18,360 bases of DNA from Helicobacteraceae bacterium UBA6016 (GTDB lineage Bacteria > Campylobacterota > Campylobacteria > Campylobacterales > UBA6016): assembly GCA_002428055.1 (NCBI GenBank), contig DIZY01000033.1, forward strand, positions 1 to 18,360, written 5' to 3'. Positions 1-6,923 of this stretch are shown in pieces. The position numbers and the translations under genes were made by a program. Within the stretch, counting starts at the first letter, position 1. Each line of letters begins with the position of its first letter. Under the pieces are notes generated by a model. That model ran no database searches. It saw nothing but the letters and a program-made list of their open reading frames with translations, and was not told the origin of the DNA.

Positions 1-525
1 GTTTCGTAGGCTCTTTTCACACTCTTTTGCGAGCGAGTGGAGTGTAGCGGGCGAGACGCTTTGCGGAGTATGCGAAGCAAACGGCTCGTAAATTTTTAAA
101 AACATATCATATCTCCCGCTTCTGTTTTCGCTTTTCATTATTTTTATCGCCGTTTGCATGTCATCCAGATTGCTTTTTGAGCAAAACCATCTGCTTTTTG
201 CGCTGTACCCAAATTTGAAGAGCTGCGAGAAGAATATCCCCTCCCAGTCGTATTTGGTGCCGCATTTTTGTAGCTGATAGGCGTGGAGTCTTCTAGCGAC
301 TTCAAGCGGAAGCACTATGCGACATACCTCCCAATCATCGTTTTTTGGCAAAATCTTTTTTAGCCTTAGTACTCTGGTTTTCATATCATTTGAGCAGTAG
401 TAGCCCCCCAGCGTCTCTATCTCAGAGTGTGAAATCGGGCTTTTTGTCCAAAAACGGATGATTTTGTCCGCCGCCGTGCCTTTGCCCTTGTAGAAGATGA
501 GGGAGAGCTTAACGAGTCGCATCAT
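1..525 (-). CDS. Papain-like (NlpC/P60-type) amidase or peptidase, partial
   Basis: This reading frame starts at ATG-ATG (525 or 522) and stays open to the window edge, so at least 175 residues are present and the C-terminus is missing. Visible elements are the segment W-T-K-S-P-I-S-H-S-E-I (His33, counting from 525), K-Y-D-W-E-G at 91-96, W-F-C-S at 113-116 (Cys115) and a late S-P-A-T-L-H-S-L. A His motif first and W-F-C-S later is the order of circularly permuted papain-fold enzymes (YiiX/NlpC-P60-like), so Cys115 and His33 are the likely catalytic pair. The usual acidic residue after W-F-C-S is a lysine here. The substrate is unknown; a cell-wall or lipid amide is possible. It overlaps the 3' end of the upstream phosphoesterase gene by 14-17 bases, indicating translational coupling. 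No signal peptide is seen. The family call rests on motif recall only. Confidence 0.6.
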   Translation of the reverse strand, partial: MMRLVKLSLIFYKGKGTAADKIIRFWTKSPISHSEIETLGGYYCSNDMKTRVLRLKKILPKNDDWEVCRIVLPLEVARRLHAYQLQKCGTKYDWEGIFFSQLFKFGYSAKSRWFCSKSNLDDMQTAIKIMKSENRSGRYDMFLKIYEPFASHTPQSVSPATLHSLAKECEKSLRN

Positions 526-1270
526 ACACCTCAAATCTTCCGTCAAAGTGCTCCACTATCGCCGTACAAGACTCTACCCAGTCGCCGCAATTTAGGTACT
601 CTACATTCCCTATATTTTTTATCTCTGCTTCGTGTATGTGTCCGCATATTACGCCGCCAGCCCCTTTTTGGAGCGCATATCCCGATAGTATCTGCTCAAA
701 ATCGCATATATAACTGACCGCTTTTTTGACATTTTTTTTCATGTATTTGGAGAGCGACCAATGCCCCATACCCATTTTTCTTCTAACAAAATTGAGGGGA
801 TGATTGACTTTTAACAAAAACAGATAACTCTTATCCCCGATAAGCGCAAGCCATTTTTTTGTCATCGTAACGGCATCGAACAAATCGCCGTGAGTCACCA
901 AATACTCTTTGCCGTTGACCCCCACATAGCGCATCTCTCTGTGCACGCTCATATTTTCGCCCATCGCTATAGGCAAAAAAGCCTCCAAAAAATCGTCGTG
1001 ATTGCCTAGTATGTAGTAGACCTTGGTACCTTTGCGAGCTTTTCTAAGCAGTTTTTGGAGTACATCGGAGTGGCTTTGTTTCCATTTAAAAGAGCGCTTT
1101 AGTTCCCAACCGTCGATAATGTCGCCGACCAAGAATAGATTTTCACACTCCATATCTTTGATAAAATCAAGCAGTTTTTCGGCTTGGCAATCGTTAGTGC
1201 CGAGGTGAATATCGGAGATAAAGACGGATTTGAAGGTCAAATCAAAGCTCCATAGTTGTGTAGCCTCCAT
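509..1270 (-). CDS. LpxH-type calcineurin-like metallophosphoesterase
   Basis: The 253-residue protein has the full set of two-metal phosphoesterase motifs: D-I-H-L-G (Asp20, His22), G-D-I-I-D (Asp50), G-N-H-D (Asn90, His91), T-H-G-D (His127) and G-H-I-H (His211, His213). The family closest in memory is the UDP-2,3-diacylglucosamine diphosphatase group, which removes UMP to give lipid X in lipid A synthesis. The G-N-H-D motif and the W-S-L-S-K-Y segment fit the LpxH2-like branch rather than classical LpxH, which has G-N-R-D, so the real substrate is uncertain and no symbol is given. It should be cytoplasmic or membrane-peripheral; no signal peptide is visible. The ATG at 1270 has GAAGG six bases upstream. 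The gene follows the HD-GYP gene by 45 bases and its end overlaps the papain-like gene, so both probably belong to the long minus-strand operon. Confidence 0.8.
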   Translation of the reverse strand: MEATQLWSFDLTFKSVFISDIHLGTNDCQAEKLLDFIKDMECENLFLVGDIIDGWELKRSFKWKQSHSDVLQKLLRKARKGTKVYYILGNHDDFLEAFLPIAMGENMSVHREMRYVGVNGKEYLVTHGDLFDAVTMTKKWLALIGDKSYLFLLKVNHPLNFVRRKMGMGHWSLSKYMKKNVKKAVSYICDFEQILSGYALQKGAGGVICGHIHEAEIKNIGNVEYLNCGDWVESCTAIVEHFDGRFEVYDATR

Positions 1271-1285
1271 TATAAACCTTCAATA

Positions 1286-1318
1286 TGACAAAACTTCGAC
1301 GAAATGGATATTTTGTCA
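1286..1318 (-). repeat. Inverted repeat between HD-GYP and phosphoesterase genes
   Basis: TGACAAAA (1286-1293) and TTTTGTCA (1311-1318) form a perfect 8-bp inverted repeat with a 17-base loop. The loop itself holds the short palindrome TTCG-A-CGAA. The repeat begins at the stop codon of the HD-GYP gene. No T-run follows on the minus strand, so a strong intrinsic terminator is unlikely. It may be a weak attenuator or an RNA-processing stem that sets lower expression of the two distal genes. Confidence 0.4.
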
Positions 1319-3106
1319 ATCTGAATACTTTTCTTTTATCGCCACAAACTCCCCTAGATTGGTTAAAAAAATATCTATCAGCAGCGGGTCAAACTGTTCG
1401 CCTCTCTCTCGTCTTAGGAGCTCTACTATCTGCTCTACGCTCCACCCTTTTTTGTAGACCCTATCGGCACCAAGGGCATCAAAAACATCCGTTATAGCCA
1501 CAATCCTGCCAAATATGTGTATCTCGTCTGCAATCAAGCCTTTTGGATACCCTTTGCCGTTGTATTTTTCGTGGTGTTGCCCTGCTATTATCGCCGCTGT
1601 TTGGAGCAGTTTTCTCTTTGAGTTTGCAAATAGTTTTTCGCCTATACTCGCATGTGTTTTTATGATCTCAAACTCTTTGGCATCTAGCGGACCGGGCTTT
1701 AGGAGTATTTTGTCGGATATTGCCACTTTGCCTATGTCGTGCATTGGGGATGCGGCAAAGATAAGTTCGCAATCCTCATGACTTAAACCGTATTTCTTTG
1801 CAAGTAGTCTTGAGTATTCGGCGACTCTTTTTACATGTTGCCCCGTCTCTTCATTGCGCTGCTCGCCTATTTCACCCATCCTGTAAACCAGCTCTTGCTG
1901 CGTATCTTCAAGCTCGCTTTGTAGCGATATTATCTGCGTGATATCGGTCGCCACTTGTAGATATTCTACTAGTTCGCCATCTACAAAAATAGGCTTAATA
2001 AGCGTATCTATCCAAAAAACAGAACCGTCTTTTTTCTTGTTTTTTATCACTCCTTTGTATGTTTTTGCGGCTTTGAGAGTCCGCCAAAGCGCTTTTATCT
2101 CCCCTTTTGTCGTATCCTCATGCTCTATGATTTTGTGCGTATTTCCGACTAGTTCGCCCAGCAAATATCCGGATACCTCGCAAAACTTCTCGTTGGCAAA
2201 TATAATAATGCCCTCAGGGGTTGTCTTTATCGTCATATTCGCCTCATCTATGACATTTTCATATTGGGCGGTTACCTCAAGCGTCTCTTGTAGATTTCGT
2301 TCGGTTCCGCCGAGTCTGTTTTGGAGCTCCTCTTTGACGGTTTCAATCTCCGTTATGTCGTGTCTTACTCCGATAAACTCCACAATCTCGCCGTTTTCAT
2401 CGAGAATTGGCGAAATGGTAGAGTGTACGACATACGAACTACCGTTTTTTCTCTTGTTTTTTACCACCCCTGACCACACATTGCCGGAGAGTATAGTTGT
2501 CCATAGATGCGAAAACGCCTCTTTTGGCATATCCGGATGACGAATCATGCTCTGCGGTTTTCCTATGAGCTCATCTTTGCTGTAGCCGGATATTTTGCAA
2601 AACTTGTCGTTTGTATAGGTTATTATCCCGTTTTTGTCGGTTTTTGAGATAATTGTGCTGTTGTCTATCGCTTTTTTGTACTCGTAAAGTATTTTGCCGT
2701 TATGGAGGGCATCAAATCTCTGCTGTATGTAGTCGGTCCAAAAAAACACCTTCTGGATGAGCTCTTCGATTACGCACGGCTTTCTGACAAAATCTGCGGC
2801 GCCTATCTCATACGCCTGCGTCACTATATCGTTGTCACTATGGGCAGACAAGACCAAAACGGCGATAGAGCTTGTCTTCGGCTCTTTTTTTATGGCTCTT
2901 AACAGCTCTATTCCATTCATTTTTGGCATCTCGATATCTACTATTGCTAGTTCCACTCTATTTGAAGCCAAAAGCTCTATCGCCTCTTCTCCGTTGTGAG
3001 CGGATAAGATAGAGTAACCCAGCCTCAAAAACACATTTTTTAGCGACTCATTTGCCGTTTTGTCGTCATCTACTATAAGTATCGTATAATTTTTGAAGTT
3101 TTGCAT
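1316..3106 (-). CDS. REC-PAS-PAS-HD-GYP protein, probable c-di-GMP phosphodiesterase
   Basis: The 596-residue protein starts with a receiver domain (about 8-125): acidic D-D-D at 13-15, phosphoacceptor Asp57 in V-D-I-E-M-P, and K-P at 109-110. PAS1 (about 140-255) has the Aer-like R-H-P-D-M-P and W-S-G-V-V-K-N-K-R-K-N-G segments. PAS2 (about 280-393) is more divergent. The C-terminal HD-GYP domain (about 410-590) keeps His424, the M-H-D-I-G-K motif (His456, Asp457), H-H-E (511-513) and N-G-K-G-Y-P (516-521). This is the signature of enzymes that hydrolyse cyclic-di-GMP. No membrane segment is visible, so it should be a cytoplasmic output protein controlled by phosphorylation plus PAS-bound ligand. 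Its ATG directly follows the stop of the upstream kinase gene (TAG-ATG), with AAAGAG as ribosome site, so kinase and effector are translationally coupled and probably cognate. Activity itself is inferred. Confidence 0.88.
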   Translation of the reverse strand: MQNFKNYTILIVDDDKTANESLKNVFLRLGYSILSAHNGEEAIELLASNRVELAIVDIEMPKMNGIELLRAIKKEPKTSSIAVLVLSAHSDNDIVTQAYEIGAADFVRKPCVIEELIQKVFFWTDYIQQRFDALHNGKILYEYKKAIDNSTIISKTDKNGIITYTNDKFCKISGYSKDELIGKPQSMIRHPDMPKEAFSHLWTTILSGNVWSGVVKNKRKNGSSYVVHSTISPILDENGEIVEFIGVRHDITEIETVKEELQNRLGGTERNLQETLEVTAQYENVIDEANMTIKTTPEGIIIFANEKFCEVSGYLLGELVGNTHKIIEHEDTTKGEIKALWRTLKAAKTYKGVIKNKKKDGSVFWIDTLIKPIFVDGELVEYLQVATDITQIISLQSELEDTQQELVYRMGEIGEQRNEETGQHVKRVAEYSRLLAKKYGLSHEDCELIFAASPMHDIGKVAISDKILLKPGPLDAKEFEIIKTHASIGEKLFANSKRKLLQTAAIIAGQHHEKYNGKGYPKGLIADEIHIFGRIVAITDVFDALGADRVYKKGWSVEQIVELLRRERGEQFDPLLIDIFLTNLGEFVAIKEKYSD

Positions 3107-5107
3107 CTACTCTTTACCTGCCTTGTTAAGGGCTATAACAAACTTTGCCCCCATATCCGTATTTTCTACGCTTAGTGTACCTTTTATGTTGTCTTGTATG
3201 ATTATTTTTGAGATGTATAGCCCCAGACCTGTTCCGTTTTTGTCGGATTTGGTCGAAAAATACGGGTCAAAGATTTGGGAGATCATCTCTTGCGGTATTC
3301 CCCCTGCGCTATCTTCGATTGAAAATATGATTTGCTCCGCCGTATATAGCCTTAGCTCTATCTTTTTATCCGGTTTGCTTGATTCGCCGAGCGCATCTAT
3401 TGCGTTGATTAGGATATTTAATACGGCTTGCCCGAGCTCATTTTTGTATGTTGTCACAAAAATACCGGACTCTAGCTCATGATTTAATACTATATTTGCT
3501 TTTGAGAGCATTGGCTTTAAGATATCTATATGATTTAGAATATAGCTTCTCAACTCAAAATGACTTTTTTCTTTCTCATTTTTAAAAAAATCCCTAAAAT
3601 CATCTATTGTTTTTGACATCTGCTCTATCTGCTTGGAAGCCCCGATATCAAAATGCTCCATCACTTCTCGTTCAAGCTTGCCGTTGTAAAATTTGTTTGT
3701 TATGTTTTGGACATATAGCGAGAGCGTATTTAGCGGTTGTCTCCACTGGTGCGCTATCATGCTTATCATTTCGCCCATCTGGGCATGGCGAGACTGATGA
3801 AACATCAAAGCCTGCTGCTCTTCATTTTTCTTTACCGCTTCGTCAATTCTTGTTTGAAGGTTTGAGTTTGCCTTTTGTAGCTCTTCTTGATAAGCTTTGA
3901 TACTGCTGATATCCATAGCGCAAGAGAGTCTCTTGTTGTTGCCAAAATTGGTGCCTCTAACCAATACGGGGAAGGTAGAGCCGTCTTTTCTTTTGAGCCT
4001 CACCTCATAAATCTCTTGATAATTCTCTTGCATTCTCCCGCTTACAAGTTCACGATACGACGGGTCTACGATGTCGCACACCTTCATGCCGATTATCTCT
4101 TTTTTGTTTGTGTATCCTAGTAGCGACACCCCTTGATTGTTGATTTCCACTATTTTTTTGTCGGTAGAGAACGCCATTATCTCCTGTGCGGAGTCCAAAA
4201 TCATTCTGAGATTTTTATTTGCTCTTTTGGTGGACATAAGCCAGCCGACAATAACAATAGTCAAAGCGGTAAAAAACAAGACGATAACCCAAAGCTTTTT
4301 GTAGTCCGTCTTTACCGTATATGTCGGTATCTCCCACTTTTTTATTATTGATTCAAGCTCCCCTTTGGGTATGGAGCTGTAGCTTTTTTGGATAATCGAA
4401 TGCAAGAGGGGGTCGCTTTTTACGGTGGAGCTAGAGCCTTTTATAATGCAGTCGTTGCACACTCTTGTGTTTACTTTTAGCGTTCCGTCCCCAAATGTCT
4501 GTATGAGATGGTTGGCGGCTCTGGAGAGCTCGACGACGCCAAAATACTTGCCGCTTTTGATGCTTTGCGCCATCTTTTTTGTATCCGTAAATACGACTAC
4601 ATTTAGATTTGGCGCTACTTTGCCGAGCCATTTTTTGTATGAGGCATATGGAACAGCTACAGTTTTGCCCTCTAGCTTTGGGACATCTTGTATGTATGCA
4701 ATATCGTTTTTTGTGATTAGCACCAAATGATCAGAGATAAACGAATCCGTATCTTCGTAAAGCTTTGTGTAGGGGTGGAGTTTGTACACATGAATCATAA
4801 GCATCTCACACCCTAGCCGCTGCAACTCCTCCAGCGCATCTACCCGAGGTGAATAGGGCTTGTTGACAAATCTCAACCCCGTTTTTTTGGCTAAGAGCTC
4901 TTGTATATCGCTTGCTATGCCCACCATCGTGCCGTCGATTGAGTCAGCATACGGGAATGTATCCACTCCATAGCATGCCACTACCGTTTTTTTGTTTTTT
5001 ATATATTCGATTTCTTCATTCGTAAAAACAGTCTTATTTTTGTCGTGCGCACCTTGGTGTGCAAATGTAGCAGTAACCAAAAGAGCGACTATCAATGCCT
5101 TTATCAC
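3107..5107 (-). CDS. Membrane sensor histidine kinase with periplasmic solute-binding domain
   Basis: The start is GTG at 5105-5107, with AAGGA six bases upstream overlapping the preceding stop. Domain order over 666 residues: signal peptide (1-16, likely cleavage after T-F-A); periplasmic bacterial solute-binding family 3-like domain (about 38-262); one transmembrane helix (272-291); PAS (about 297-402); coiled coil (about 404-435); dimerisation helix with I-A-H-Q-W-R-Q-P-L (phosphoacceptor His453); and an ATPase domain with N box N-I-L-I-N-A-I-D-A-L, G1 (E-D-S-A-G-G-I-P, 598-605), F box (F-D-P-Y-F-S-T-K) and G2 (G-T-G-L-G-L, 625-630). All residues expected for an active kinase are present. 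The periplasmic domain has four cysteines, including a C-N-D-C pair at 217-220. The ligand is unknown; this domain class often binds amino acids or small acids. The neighbouring receiver protein and the REC-HD-GYP protein are the likely phosphate acceptors. Confidence 0.9.
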   Translation of the reverse strand: MIKALIVALLVTATFAHQGAHDKNKTVFTNEEIEYIKNKKTVVACYGVDTFPYADSIDGTMVGIASDIQELLAKKTGLRFVNKPYSPRVDALEELQRLGCEMLMIHVYKLHPYTKLYEDTDSFISDHLVLITKNDIAYIQDVPKLEGKTVAVPYASYKKWLGKVAPNLNVVVFTDTKKMAQSIKSGKYFGVVELSRAANHLIQTFGDGTLKVNTRVCNDCIIKGSSSTVKSDPLLHSIIQKSYSSIPKGELESIIKKWEIPTYTVKTDYKKLWVIVLFFTALTIVIVGWLMSTKRANKNLRMILDSAQEIMAFSTDKKIVEINNQGVSLLGYTNKKEIIGMKVCDIVDPSYRELVSGRMQENYQEIYEVRLKRKDGSTFPVLVRGTNFGNNKRLSCAMDISSIKAYQEELQKANSNLQTRIDEAVKKNEEQQALMFHQSRHAQMGEMISMIAHQWRQPLNTLSLYVQNITNKFYNGKLEREVMEHFDIGASKQIEQMSKTIDDFRDFFKNEKEKSHFELRSYILNHIDILKPMLSKANIVLNHELESGIFVTTYKNELGQAVLNILINAIDALGESSKPDKKIELRLYTAEQIIFSIEDSAGGIPQEMISQIFDPYFSTKSDKNGTGLGLYISKIIIQDNIKGTLSVENTDMGAKFVIALNKAGKE

Positions 5108-5116
5108 AAAAAATCC

Positions 5117-5536
5117 TTATAGTTGTATTTTGTATAGAGCTTTGTCCAAAATTTTTGGAAGTACCAAATTAAGCAGTTGGTTGATATTGAAAGGTTTTGT
5201 CATATAAGCATCCACATACCTTCTGTCGCCCTTCAGATACTCTAACTGCGGATAAGCCGATACGACTACGATGGGCGTTTTGTCGTCAACGCTCCTAATC
5301 TCCTGAATCATCTCAATTCCGCTCATTGAGGGCATTACAATATCGGTTATGATGATATTTGGAGCGTGTATACGATACGACTCAAGAGCCCTGCGCCCAT
5401 TTTCTGCGATATATACTCTATAAAAAATATCATCAAGCATATTTTTACAAATATCTCTTGTCTCGTCCAAATCTTCAACATACAAGAGTGTTAGCTTTGA
5501 AGCCATCGCTTTGATTTCATCCCTAATCGTTTCCAT
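5117..5536 (-). CDS. Single-domain response regulator (CheY-like)
   Basis: This is a receiver domain with no output domain, 139 residues from the chosen start. E-D (21-22) lies in the acidic pocket, the phosphoacceptor is Asp65 in I-T-D-I-V-M-P, the conserved serine is S93 (V-V-V-S-A) and the conserved lysine is K114 (T-K-P-F). An in-frame upstream ATG at 5572 would add 12 residues, but the ATG at 5536 is preceded by a strong AAGGAGGG four bases away and gives a normal receiver N-terminus. It is the first gene of the minus-strand signalling operon; the kinase GTG follows its stop by nine bases. It could be an intermediate in a phosphorelay to the REC-HD-GYP protein, or a diverter or phosphate sink. 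It could instead act by protein contact, as CheY does at the flagellar motor, but nothing in the sequence shows motor binding. Confidence 0.88.
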   Translation of the reverse strand: METIRDEIKAMASKLTLLYVEDLDETRDICKNMLDDIFYRVYIAENGRRALESYRIHAPNIIITDIVMPSMSGIEMIQEIRSVDDKTPIVVVSAYPQLEYLKGDRRYVDAYMTKPFNINQLLNLVLPKILDKALYKIQL

Positions 5537-5540
5537 CCAT

Positions 5541-5548
5541 CCCTCCTT
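5541..5548 (-). promoter_or_regulatory. Strong Shine-Dalgarno site fixing the receiver start
   Basis: AAGGAGGG stands four bases before the ATG at 5534-5536 and supports that start over the in-frame ATG at 5572. A second ATG at 5538-5540 touches the site with no spacer. It opens only a five-codon frame, so it is unlikely to be used. Confidence 0.7.
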
Positions 5549-5621
5549 AAATTCAAAAACTGCGTTAACCAAACATTTATCGCAATGTTACCTGCCAAAT
5601 GGAAGAAGAATTTAAGTAGAA

Positions 5622-5648
5622 TGTAAGAATTGTAAGAATTGTAAGTTT
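5622..5648. repeat. Three tandem 9-bp repeats in a divergent promoter region; candidate operator
   Basis: TGTAAGAAT (5622-5630) is repeated exactly at 5631-5639, then once more as TGTAAGTTT (5640-5648). The array lies in the 137 bases between two divergent response-regulator genes. Winged-helix regulators of the OmpR family bind head-to-tail direct repeats, so autoregulation by the product of the gene at 5674, and control of the divergent kinase operon, is a natural hypothesis. The 9-bp period is a little shorter than the 10-11 bp most typical of that family. Confidence 0.5.
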
Positions 5649-5673
5649 AGGCGGCAAAAAAAAGGGGGGCGGT

Positions 5674-6333
5674 ATGAAAGTTTTGGTTGTTGAAGATGAG
5701 ATAGAGAGCGCAAGGCTAACGGTAGAGATCATTGAGGACTCTGGTTTTGAGGCTACTTGGTGCGAGCTTGTGGTCGATGCCGTCGCAAAAATCAAACTTG
5801 AGAGATTCGATATTGTCTTACTAGATCTAAATCTACCTGATTTTCACGGTTTTGAGGCGATTAGGTCTATCAGAGAGTCCGGCAATACACCGGTCATAGT
5901 CATATCCGCTTACTCCGACATGGCAACCAAGCTACAGGCTTTTCATTTTGGAGCCAACGACTATCTGACAAAACCATACAACGCCAAAGAGTTGATAGCC
6001 AGAATGTGGTCCCTTGCAAGGCTTAAAAGTGGACTGCCGATAGAAAAAGAGCCCAAAAAAGCAATAGAGTACGATGAAAAAAAACAGCAATTTTTCTTTA
6101 ATAATGGAGCTCTACTTTTGACATCGCTTGAGCATGATGTCTTGTTTTTGCTCTACAAAAGCAAAAATAGCGTTGTCCCCAGAGCCTCTTTTGAAGAGAT
6201 TGTCTATCTACCCACCGGCGGGCGAGGACTTGACTACCATATCAAAAACCTTAGAAAAAAACTAGGCGACGACGGTATCAAACAAAGATACATAAAAAGC
6301 GTCTACGCCTCAGGATATATTTTGTCTATTTAA
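5674..6333 (+). CDS. OmpR-family DNA-binding response regulator
   Basis: The 219-residue protein has an N-terminal receiver domain (1-115): E-D-E at 7-9, phosphoacceptor Asp51 in L-L-D-L-N-L-P, S79 and K100 in T-K-P-Y. The C-terminal winged-helix domain (about 125-219) has the pattern L-T-S-L-E-H-D-V-L, the recognition-helix segment L-D-Y-H-I-K-N-L-R-K-K-L (196-207) and the final Y-I-K-S-V-Y-A-S-G-Y-I-L wing. The ATG at 5674 follows a run A8-G6, which supplies the ribosome site. No kinase lies beside it on this strand. It is divergent from, and may share regulatory DNA with, the kinase operon at 3107-5536, so that kinase is a possible partner. It keeps the phosphorylation aspartate, unlike the atypical regulator HsrA of Helicobacter, so it is not that protein. 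Confidence 0.92.
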   Translation: MKVLVVEDEIESARLTVEIIEDSGFEATWCELVVDAVAKIKLERFDIVLLDLNLPDFHGFEAIRSIRESGNTPVIVISAYSDMATKLQAFHFGANDYLTKPYNAKELIARMWSLARLKSGLPIEKEPKKAIEYDEKKQQFFFNNGALLLTSLEHDVLFLLYKSKNSVVPRASFEEIVYLPTGGRGLDYHIKNLRKKLGDDGIKQRYIKSVYASGYILSI

Positions 6334-6350
6334 CAAATCCTTTTTGTGTG

Positions 6351-6366
6351 TGGAATAAATCTTGCT
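6351..6366 (+). promoter_or_regulatory. Candidate sigma-54 promoter for the 98-residue orphan
   Basis: TGGAATAAATCTTGCT has GG (6352-6353) and GC (6364-6365) separated by exactly ten bases, the required -24/-12 spacing. It agrees with the Campylobacter-type pattern GGAA-N6-TTGC. It lies 58 bases before the ATG at 6424. The same GGAATAA...TTGCT form occurs before flgE at 14911-14930. Confidence 0.55.
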
Positions 6367-6423
6367 ATTTTAGAAGCATTGAAGTAATATAAAGTGTTTT
6401 AAACACGGCAGGAGCGGCGGCAA

Positions 6424-6720
6424 ATGAACGAGTGTGAAATCAGCTACAAAACTACAAACAGCTTTCTTCAAATCTACAAAAATGAGACAAAAATCCTAAG
6501 AATTTCGCTTACCGAGTACAACGGCGTCAAAAAAGTAATATTGGATAAAGAAACCGTAGAGGTGGTTTTCGGTGACTCAAAAAGGCGGGTCTATTCGCTA
6601 CTTAACGGTTCTATGATGTACGAGGCGGGAACAAACCTCTGCAAACTTTCAAAAGACGACAAGAAGCTAAGAAAGCAAAGATACCTAAGTCGCCTCGCAA
6701 ACGAGCAAAGGGCGTCTTAA
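6424..6720 (+). CDS. Hypothetical protein, 98 residues, candidate sigma-54 regulon member
   Basis: I do not recognise this protein. It is small, without signal peptide or membrane segment. The N-terminal two thirds (1-70) look beta-rich, with repeating short strands such as F-L-Q-I-Y and K-K-V-I-L. The last 25 residues are strongly basic and likely helical (K-L-S-K-D-D-K-K-L-R-K-Q-R), which could suit nucleic-acid or acidic-protein contact. Cysteines are at 4 and 73. The start ATG is preceded by AGGAG at nine bases. It stands alone: the regulator upstream ends 90 bases earlier, and the next gene is convergent with only five bases between the stops. The sigma-54-like promoter suggests co-expression with flagellar genes. 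Function unknown. Confidence 0.75.
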   Translation: MNECEISYKTTNSFLQIYKNETKILRISLTEYNGVKKVILDKETVEVVFGDSKRRVYSLLNGSMMYEAGTNLCKLSKDDKKLRKQRYLSRLANEQRAS

Positions 6721-6725
6721 CGGCT

Positions 6726-6914
6726 TTACGCACAAGCGTAGGCTAAGGCGCTGTTTTCTTCGCTGAATATCGGTTTTTCGCATATTTTGTCTTCAAGCTC
6801 TATGTGGTTTTCGATTAAGAGCTCCTCTTCGCAATCTTGACATACGAATATCGTAGAACTATCCACGCTGTATTTGCTTAGATTTTTAGTGCTTTGGCAT
6901 AGATAACATTTCAT
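6726..6914 (-). CDS. Small zinc-ribbon-like protein, 62 residues
   Basis: The protein has two CxxC pairs (C3/C6 and C25/C28) separated by 18 residues, a typical four-cysteine zinc-ribbon layout, followed by an acidic tail with further cysteines at 45 and 61. There is no signal peptide or membrane helix. The start is well supported: AAGGAG lies five bases before the ATG and overlaps the stop of the acyltransferase gene upstream, so the two form a coupled pair. The role is unknown. Such proteins can be small adaptors or transcription-associated factors, but no family could be named. Confidence 0.72.
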   Translation of the reverse strand: MKCYLCQSTKNLSKYSVDSSTIFVCQDCEEELLIENHIELEDKICEKPIFSEENSALAYACA

Positions 6915-6923
6915 ATTAACTCC

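Noticed and set aside
1938..2540. Plus-strand open frame of about 200 residues
   Set aside because: It lies antisense to the REC-PAS-PAS-HD-GYP gene, has no recognisable motif, and mirrors codon bias of the true gene.
5537..5572. Longer in-frame start of the lone receiver protein at 5572
   Set aside because: The extra 12 residues precede a strong ribosome site that directly serves the ATG at 5536.
5582..5597. Sigma-54-like TTGGCAGG...TTGC on the minus strand before the receiver gene
   Set aside because: GG and GC are separated by eleven bases instead of ten, which sigma-54 does not normally tolerate.
5674..6333. Identity with the essential atypical regulators HsrA or CosR
   Set aside because: The receiver keeps the canonical phosphoacceptor aspartate and neighbouring residues; those regulators have lost it.
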